Part shown: positions 57,112 through 64,000 of the stretch, piece after piece
Layout of the letters: each line of letters starts with the position of its first letter
How positions within the stretch are numbered: the stretch's first letter is position 1
Assembly (NCBI GenBank): GCA_021234155.1
Contig: JAJEKV010000004.1
Coordinates: 4,900,109-4,964,108 of the forward strand
Source of the DNA: Isoetes taiwanensis
Lineage: Eukaryota; Streptophyta; Lycopodiopsida; Isoetales; Isoetaceae
Reading direction: 5' to 3'
Length of the DNA: 64,000 bases
Made by a program: the position numbers and the translations under genes
The notes under the pieces: model-generated
What the model was told of the DNA's origin: nothing
Databases searched by the model: none
Seen by the model: the letters and a program-made list of their open reading frames with translations, nothing else

Positions 57112-59530
57112 GGGATCTTCCTAACCTGCAATCAACTTGATGCATACGATATACTACTATCATACTTACACGTTTATTAGGATTACCTTAAAGTAATATT
57201 TTTGAAACATTATTACATCATTACATTATCGAATAACTTATCAATTTACAACTTCATTAAAGTAATCTACTTATTAGCCTTACTTAACACAACATTTTAA
57301 ATTTATCAAAGTTTAACAATTCCATATACAATTATGCTTCGAGGTACTCTTCATTCCTTGCAACACATTCCAACAAAATTTGTGTTGCAAGTCTTCGCAC
57401 CTTGAAATCCTGCATTAATTTTACAATATCTATAATTACATACTTACTAGCTTACACAAGATTTAAGCGATTAGTTTCAATGGTAGAAATCACAACTACT
57501 CTAGAACTATCTATACAAGTGCTGGTGATGCGACTCCCCCCCGGTTCTTCGTTCTCATTGGCCTCCTGGATTCACACCATGCTAGAATATTAATGTAAAG
57601 TTGGTTATAAGGAAACCACCCCATCTATCTACATGAATGCATGACTAATCTCCCGGCGTAGGGAGAGGATGCTTCTTCCATCGTGGCCGTGGAGACAGCG
57701 CCCTATAATGCCTATATGCCGCTCATGCCTACACCTTTAGTTGCCTGAGACGTGGAGGATAGTGTCCTTCCCGTATTTGGGCGTGAAGGATAGGGTCCTC
57801 CCCGTAGGCATTGACTAGAGGTGCTTTCCTATCAATGCATTCCTGAATGACCTCTTATCTCTCGAGGTCGTCTACTTCCGTGGGACGGAAGTAGACTTTT
57901 TAATCTACCTTCCAACTCATTCAAGCAAAACCGCGGTCATGCCTACAATGACATTACACCACGTCCTAGAGATCACCGTAGTGGTCCCATCATCGGTAAA
58001 TACGCATGCAACCCATACCTAGCATAGGCTGCGTGCGTAGATTAACTTGAAACCTGCATGATTTCTGCTGGCTCCTTTAATGCATGCGATTAACATAATT
58101 GCCCTAAGGTAATATTTATGAATTAACATTATCATAGTATCGGATACATTACTTCCGATAGTACAATTATATTTACTCTAAGCTTTACAATATTTAACGA
58201 CTTTTAGATCGCGGTTATTTAAACAATAACCCTGATTTAGACCTATTGTTACATAGACAAGGTTTTAATTATCATACACAAGAATTAGATGTACTTCTTA
58301 TTCTCTTCCTTGGGTCCTGCATTACCCTTGGAAGTACAACCCTAAGATGCACTTAAGTATATCTGAATTCTATTTTCTATTTATATTTATAAGGACCCCG
58401 AGGTCATATAGCTAACCTTGGAAGGAATTGCATCCTTGCGAAGGATTAATTAACATGCTACCTCACATTATCGTTGTTATTTAACGTATTTCCCTATGAT
58501 ACATATACGTACGACAACTTCTATGCAGTTATTAGGATCTATATTTAACTTATCAATAAGACACATTAAAGCTTATAATACATGCGCACACCTTACCTAA
58601 GGCTAGAACGCATCCACCCATTGAGCCGGCGTGGAGTAATTTGGAGATGACTTGGTCGTTGCATTGCTCCCATACTTTTGCTCCACTTCATTGGTGTAGT
58701 TAGCTACCATGTCAGTCTCGCGCGTTGAAGGCCTCCTGAGCACTAAGGTATCTATCTATCTTACGCTCTATTCGCTTCGGCCATTGCCGGAGTGAACTCT
58801 ATTCTACGGGTCGGTCAATTCGATGCAAGTACGTTCAATCATAAGATTGAGCCCCCCCACTTTCTTCGAAAAGAAAATGGTCCTGCACCCCTTCAATGAT
58901 GTTGTACACAGCGTCATATCTATTCTCTCCCCTTAAGAGGTTATACGCTTCTTGCTTAGCGCATTAATTTACTAGCCTTAGCTAACATATATAGCCATCT
59001 AAGATGGATGCACATATTATGTTATCATTTATTTCAATATAGTTATGGGTTACCTACTTAGTTATAACGATTCTAAACCACAAGGTTTTGTCATCATGAC
59101 AATTCTTTTTGTCTCAAAAGACATTTGATTACTATAATTCTTATTTTAGATGTACCTTGCATGTACTATTCTTTTTATATTCTAGAGATTCCCCCTTTCT
59201 TAGTTATTTAAACTCTTGGAATATTCCTACCAATCGAATTGATGCCATCGTAACAAGTTGGCCAGACTTGTTAGATTACTTCTTTTCTTTCGGTTGGATT
59301 ATTCTTTGGAATGAACCCTTCTTAGCGAGGAGATCAATCTCACCAAGTGGTTTCAATACGTTGGATGTCTGTTAACAATCGTGTATAATTATAGTTACTC
59401 CTATGCATTTCCTTCCCAATCCTTGACGCTTAGCTCAATATTGGGGCGATCCTTTCAGCGAGAATATCTGGAAATGCCTTCTAATCGCAATATGGATGTT
59501 ACCTTCCATACATTTAACCTACTAGGCTCC
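57112..59530 (-). other. AT-rich part of the gypsy-like internal region, no pol motifs found
   Basis: This is where pol would be expected next to a 3' LTR, but I find no reverse transcriptase, RNase H or integrase motif on the minus strand. It carries short repeated phrases (gaggatagtgtccttcccgta and aaggatagggtcctccccgta near 57750-57800). Either the element is a large non-autonomous derivative or later insertions replaced pol. Confidence 0.4.
57870..57896. other. Perfect 12-bp hairpin with 3-base loop
   Basis: gtctacttccgt, loop ggg, acggaagtagac, followed by a T run. The inverted repeat is exact. Function unknown. Confidence 0.8.
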
Positions 59531-59539
59531 ATGGCCTTA

Positions 59540-62500
59540 GATCCTTGAGCTTGCTAGAAGCTCATCCACTTGTTGCCTGCTTGAAGTAGCAAGGTAACGT
59601 TCTTCCGAGTCGCTCGATACTTCAGTCTCCTTGACGGTGGCTCCTCTTTGATGTCGAGGTTGACTTTGTTCGTTAGAAGCCTCTCATTGCTGGTGGCTTT
59701 GATGGCATAGTTGATCACTTGAAATTTTCCATGCCGCTTTTCAAAAGCCTGAAGGTGGCGCCGTTGAAAAAGATTTTTCATCTTGAACTCTTTGTCTTGG
59801 CAGCTAAAGGACGACTCTGGATCCGATATTGTTTCTTCGACTCCATCGACATCTCATACGTCGAGTCCTCCTGTCATTATCGTGTTGCCCGAAGAGTGTT
59901 GAGGATGTTGATTGCTTCACCCCTGCAAATTGCCTGACATCTCTTCCTTTGATCTGTTACGCTATGAAAGAGAAGGAATAACAAGGGAACTATATATGCA
60001 AAGCATATAGATTACATAATTACAATTACTACTAGAGCTATTAGGTCTCCCTTGTGCCTCCCTTCGAGTTGCACACCTACTCCTTGGCAATGTCATCGGT
60101 GTTCCTTCCGGTGCAATGGTGTTGACGATCTATATCCTTTTATTTGTACATCAGCTCGTACTCCGGGGTAACTTGTTGATATACTTGGGCCCTCCGGTGT
60201 TTGTCGGCTATGGCACAACACGCTTTGCATCGCATTCTAACTAAAAGTGTGCTAGTCGTTGATGCTTCGACATTTCGGTCTGCTTCCTGATCCTGTTCTT
60301 GGGCGGTAATTGTTCCCCCTTCATGATGCTTGAAGCTATTGGAGGTGTCTCTTGAGGTTGTGCGCGATTCCTTTGGCTATACTCCTCTGGAGTTGTTCTC
60401 TTCTGCAGTTGTTCTTTGAATCGTCGATCCTTGGGTTCACCAAGTTGCATGCAAGTCTGCGTACAAGTCATCGGCTCGGCTCGCCTAGTTGTTTCTCCAT
60501 CGAGCTTCCAATCTTACTTATTTGATCCCCTCGATCACATGGCTTGGACGTTGTCACGTTCCACAGTGCTATGCCGTCTTCTTGTCTTGAGGTACCTTCC
60601 GGTGACTTTGATTGTACTCGTCAATTTGATCCTCCTGTTGCCTCTAGGGAGCTCGTGGAAGAAGTCGGTTGCTAGCACTTCTCCAGCTTCCAGTTCCTGA
60701 CCTTTGTCCCTCCATGCATGTCGGTCTCTCTGGCAAGTAAAGCATCATGGCTCTCCTCCCGGCTGGCTATGTTGTCGGGACGATGGATCTTTATATCTGC
60801 GCAGCTTGACCCTTGAGTTGAAGAAGTACCTGCCTTAGATATATTCTTGTCGTTGAATAGCCTGGCTATTATCTTGAACTCTCTTTTTGCCGAAGGTGCT
60901 TCAGTTGCTATCCTTGTCGTTAAGGTGTCGAATGCTTCTACCTTGGGCGTTTGATGTCCCACATGTCGGAGATACGATCGGCTTCTTCTCTTCTAATTAC
61001 TGGTAGGACTACCTGACGAAGCCATCACCTAGTTGTTGAAGGCATATCTCCTCGTCGCGGTGCCTTTCGTAAGTGCATCTCCATCTAATACGCGTGTCAT
61101 AACGCATCACTCTATATTACCACAAGGTGGAATTATGGTCGTCGAGATGTTGCCTTCTTAGTTGGTTCGTTGATGTCGGGTCGTTCCTCCTTGTGTTGTT
61201 GAGGCCACTCGTGTCATAAGTTCGTAAAGTGTTGCCGCTGCCACAAGAGGTAGTGTTGCGCCCTGACGATGTCCTGATGCAGCGCTGATGATCTTGACTT
61301 GAGGGCGAGCGGTCTTCTACTTGAGGGCACTTCCCGAAGTGTTTGGAGTCGAAGGTTTGCTTGGGCTCTGGTCGTTTCTCCCTCATACTTGCTCTTCCAT
61401 TTTGAGCTTGGGCTATCGTTGTGCTTCCTTGCTTCCTCATTTGGTAGTCGAAGTGAAGGAGCTTTCTGATCTAAGCGCTAAATCCGTAAAACATGACTCT
61501 AAACTCATGTTTCTCCACTATATATGTGAACACCCGAGATATACAATAGACATATACGCATTTACATTGGGATTTTAATTCATCCACTTTTCCAAAACAA
61601 CTACGAAGATCTACCTTAGGGTTTCCCCTCCTCCTATCGCGTTTGATTCTTTGGTTTTGTTGCATCTTCTTCGTTTTGGTTGACTCCGGGATTCCTTGAG
61701 ATGCTGCTACTATTGTTGACCTTCATGTCTGATCCGAGCTCGTCACCCCCAGTTGCGAAGAGTGTTCGTCGATGTGATCCTTTGAAAAAAGATGCTCCTC
61801 CTTAATGTGTATGTCCGTCGTAAGGAATGCGGTGACCGCTCAACGTCCCTACATGCGGTGTGTCGTTGCAAGGTTGCCGATGTGCGGTGCCGTTGACCGC
61901 TTGAGTAGGATCACCTGGCTGTTGCAGTCGGGCATTCTTGAATGTCTTCGAAGCTCTGAGATCGTGGTCGGTAGGCAGGCATTGTCGTTCCTCCGCAGGT
62001 TGAATTTCTGAGCGCGACTCCTGTTGCTTGGATTTTGCTTCATTCCGAGGTGCCTTTCCTGTCCGTGGAAGTGTGGTCATCTCCATTGCACCTACCATAG
62101 CTCATTCTGGTCGCCTTTGCGTGATTTGTATCTGCTGGCTAGGTCGTCTCCTACGTCCTTTGGGTCCTACTTTTTGGAACCGATGAAAGTTCTCCTGCTG
62201 GTGCAAGGGAGTTGGAACCTCGTCATGGTCAGTCTTAGGTGCTTTGTAGTTGCCTAGCTTGGTTGCTCCTTTTGTTGACGTTGTATGACATTCGCTTGAG
62301 CTGCTGCAAGGTCGTGGTGGTCTTCCCTCCGGTTTCTATACGCTCCTGTGTCGCCATGACTTCTCTCCTTGACGGAAGATTATGCCCTCTGGCCCTAGCT
62401 CGAGATGCTACGCGGCACCGATGTCTAACATCTTCCTGCACCTGTATTTTGTTGCCTTGCATTCTTCCATTTGAAACTCATGTGCGTCGAGTTGGTGAAG

Positions 62501-62815
62501 GCGTCGAGATCCTCTTTCTGATGTGAGCTCGTGGACGTGGTAGCCGGGAGGTTGACATCTAGAAGATTCTTGATGCCGTCCCATTTGATAAAGATTGACG
62601 ATAGGCCGGTGGTATTCTGTTCTACTCGTTTGTCGGTTGAGGTGTTTGTCGTTGTGCTTTCCTCTCTTGGGTCTGCCTTTTCGATCTCCTCTCCTTATCT
62701 GTCTGTACGTCGACTAGGTCCTCGATGTCTTCAAGAAGTTGCGCCTCTAGCTCTTCTGTGGCTCTGGCCCTGTACTTCGAAAGCAACGCTCGTATATTCT
62801 AGAGTCTAAGAGTCT
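59540..62815 (-). pseudogene. Degenerate coding-like internal region of the gypsy-like element
   Basis: GC-richer than its surroundings. Its minus-strand frames are rich in Arg, Gln, Thr, Ser and Lys, with Glu-rich bits, as in disordered Gag regions (for example 59781-59554, 60471-60241, 60962-60672, 61440-61117, 62098-61802). Frames change every 200-400 bases and stops are frequent. I recognise no zinc knuckle, protease or RT block. Assignment to the same element as the Gag-like start at 63975 rests on strand, composition and position only. Confidence 0.4.
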
Positions 62816-63630
62816 ACTTGAAGGGCTCCTACAACATTCTGGGCTCTATAAGCAAGCAAGATGGCTTGAGCAGCATTACTGGAGACATATCTATAATCTA
62901 CAAGTCTATGGATATTAGGACGTGTGGTATGGCATGAAATGAGGTTTGTTTTGCAAAGCCTTCATGATGTTTGAGGCATACTCTAAGGTCCTAGTTGTTG
63001 AAGGTGTTCCTGGCAAAACCTTCAACCTCAGTGGTTTAGAACCTCCAGATCACTTAGGGTGATCAATCCTCAAAGCAAATGATGAATTAGAATGGAGCAA
63101 ATTGCAAAAGTTCAACTGTCCCTGAAATTTTGACAGTTTTGGAAGTGCCAAGTTTGCATATCTATATCTTGAGATCCGTGCAGTGAAACTTATTCAAACT
63201 TAGAATGGTGAGAGAACAGTAGTAGGGGATGCTTGGTATTTAATTTCAGGATTTTTGGATTCTTCCTTTGCTTACTATGGATTTTTGAACAAGCAGACTT
63301 GAAACAGACAATTTTCAATGAGTGTATCAGAAATTTTGAAACTTTTGGAACAGCCAACTTTGGGGATCTGTAACTTGAGATGAAAAAGTCCTAAAATCAT
63401 GAAACTTGGATCTAACAGTCCTATTGCAACAAATTTCAGGCGATTTGGAGTTCTGTAGCTCAAGTTATGGAGGTTCAAAGTTTGGATGTCTCATGGTGTG
63501 CGCTGGGAGGCAAAACCAAAATTTGGTTTTGGGCCTGGGCGCATACCGTGAGACATTGGGCACTATTTGGCCTACAAATGTCCAAATTTACTAAAACAAA
63601 GGGCAATTGTTGCTAATTCAACCTGACTAA
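62816..63630. other. AT-rich segment interrupting the Gag-like region
   Basis: Composition drops sharply relative to both sides. Diverged internal echoes (ttttggaa..gccaa...cttgagat near 63133 and 63346) and a gtagctcaagttatgg box are visible. It is probably a non-coding insertion or an intron-like spacer, and no boundaries could be fixed. Confidence 0.4.
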
Positions 63631-63975
63631 TCAACAATTATGCACCTTTCCTTTGGTTTCGACTTGCTTCTCCTTGTCCATGTGCTCGACGACTCGTTGA
63701 GTTTCGTCGTCCTCTTCGATCTCCTCGAGTACTTCCGTCGAGCCCTCCGACTGCACCTCTGCTCGCTCGTCTAACTCCTGGTTGACGAAGTCGGCCAGCT
63801 TCTCTTGTGATCCCTGCTGGGATCCCTACTGGTGATGCTCCTCTGAAGTAGTCTCCTTGCCTGATGAATCTGGGTCTCCCCCTGCGAGAAGTCTCTCTCG
63901 AAGCATCTGCTGTACTTGGGCGCTGGCTGATTCACCTCGTCGAGGAACTCGAGCAGTCTGTTTGGTGCACGCCAT
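63631..63975 (-). pseudogene. Gag-like N-terminus starting with a histone H3-tail mimic
   Basis: The ATG at 63975 opens a frame whose first nine residues are MACTKQTAR. Histone H3 begins A-R-T-K-Q-T-A-R after Met, so seven of eight tail residues match, with R2 changed to C (codon TGC, one C-to-T step from CGC). The match ends there: H3 has K9-S10-T11, while here V-P-R-R-G follows, then a Gln/Arg-rich helix (QVQQMLRERL). A TAG at 63826-63828 interrupts a Gln-rich stretch; beyond it the frame continues as an acidic Glu-rich region to a stop at 63631. Position next to the expected 5' LTR of the minus-strand element suggests Gag. It is not a histone gene. The upstream promoter/LTR is outside the window. 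Confidence 0.55.
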
Positions 63976-64000
63976 GTCGCTCGGAGGTCGGGCGCCCTAA

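Noticed and set aside
57112-59530. Reverse transcriptase or integrase of the gypsy-like element
   Set aside because: No RT catalytic motif, integrase zinc-binding motif or protease motif seen in any minus-strand frame.
63946-63975. Histone H3 gene or pseudogene
   Set aside because: Only the first eight tail residues match. Nothing after R8 resembles H3, and no histone fold follows.

Overview
This window looks like repeat-dense intergenic DNA from a large plant nuclear genome. Nothing in it suggests a prokaryote or an organelle. The plant signs are LTR retrotransposons primed by the initiator tRNA-Met complement (TGGTATCAGAGC), a DUF659-type hAT transposase, a non-LTR retrotransposon family with a microsatellite tail, a likely tRNA-derived SINE, and AT-rich spacers. 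A non-flowering land plant (fern, lycophyte or bryophyte) is my guess from the flavour of the LINE, hAT and kinase relics, and it is not proven. I found no intact host gene. Most long open frames are shadows of low-complexity DNA or of decayed transposons.

Layout. 1-4.6 kb: AT-rich spacer. 4.6-6.8 kb: local degenerate repeats interrupted by a 5'-truncated LINE (5561-6733). 6.8-9.77 kb: spacer with a candidate TATA promoter and a pyrimidine-rich tract. 9768-11062: minus-strand solo LTR of the copia-type family that recurs later. 11.07-11.64 kb: 269-bp tandem repeats. 11.9-14.4 kb: minus-strand hAT transposase split by about four frameshifts. 14.6-17.3 kb: strongly purine-biased DNA holding a SINE-like insertion with 23-bp target duplications. 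17.5-18.5 kb: diverged repeats.

19197-33530: three head-to-tail copies of a roughly 4.78-kb non-coding unit, each ending in a 156-bp fragment of the copia-type LTR. This runs straight into 33375-45536, a tandem array LTR-internal-LTR-internal with five LTRs, in which each pair of internal regions shares one LTR. The internals carry a primer-binding site but no recognisable gag or pol. Three of four complete internals hold a 667-669 bp hAT-type MITE at the same site, and the fourth shows what looks like an excision scar. 45.5-46.85 kb: a decayed protein kinase on the minus strand, in one continuous frame with many stops. 46.86-49.59 kb: a longer LINE of the same family as the first, with reverse transcriptase (YADD) but frameshifted. 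50.5-53.07 kb: an inverted copy of the LTR element. 54.8-55.07 kb: a 91-bp repeat dense in GCGTACGC-like palindromes.

55.47 kb to the right edge: a second, Ty3/gypsy-like LTR element on the minus strand. Its 3' LTR (TGTGACGT...ACGTCACA) is at 55467-57058 with a polypurine tract at 57061-57071. A degenerate internal region follows. A Gag-like reading frame starts at 63975, and its first nine residues, MACTKQTAR, match the histone H3 tail (ARTKQTAR after Met) except R2C. I rate this H3-tail mimic as the most interesting observation. Copy-to-copy differences in the tandem arrays cluster at CAG/CTG trinucleotides, which suggests consensus errors at CHG-methylated sites, so small indels here should be read with caution.
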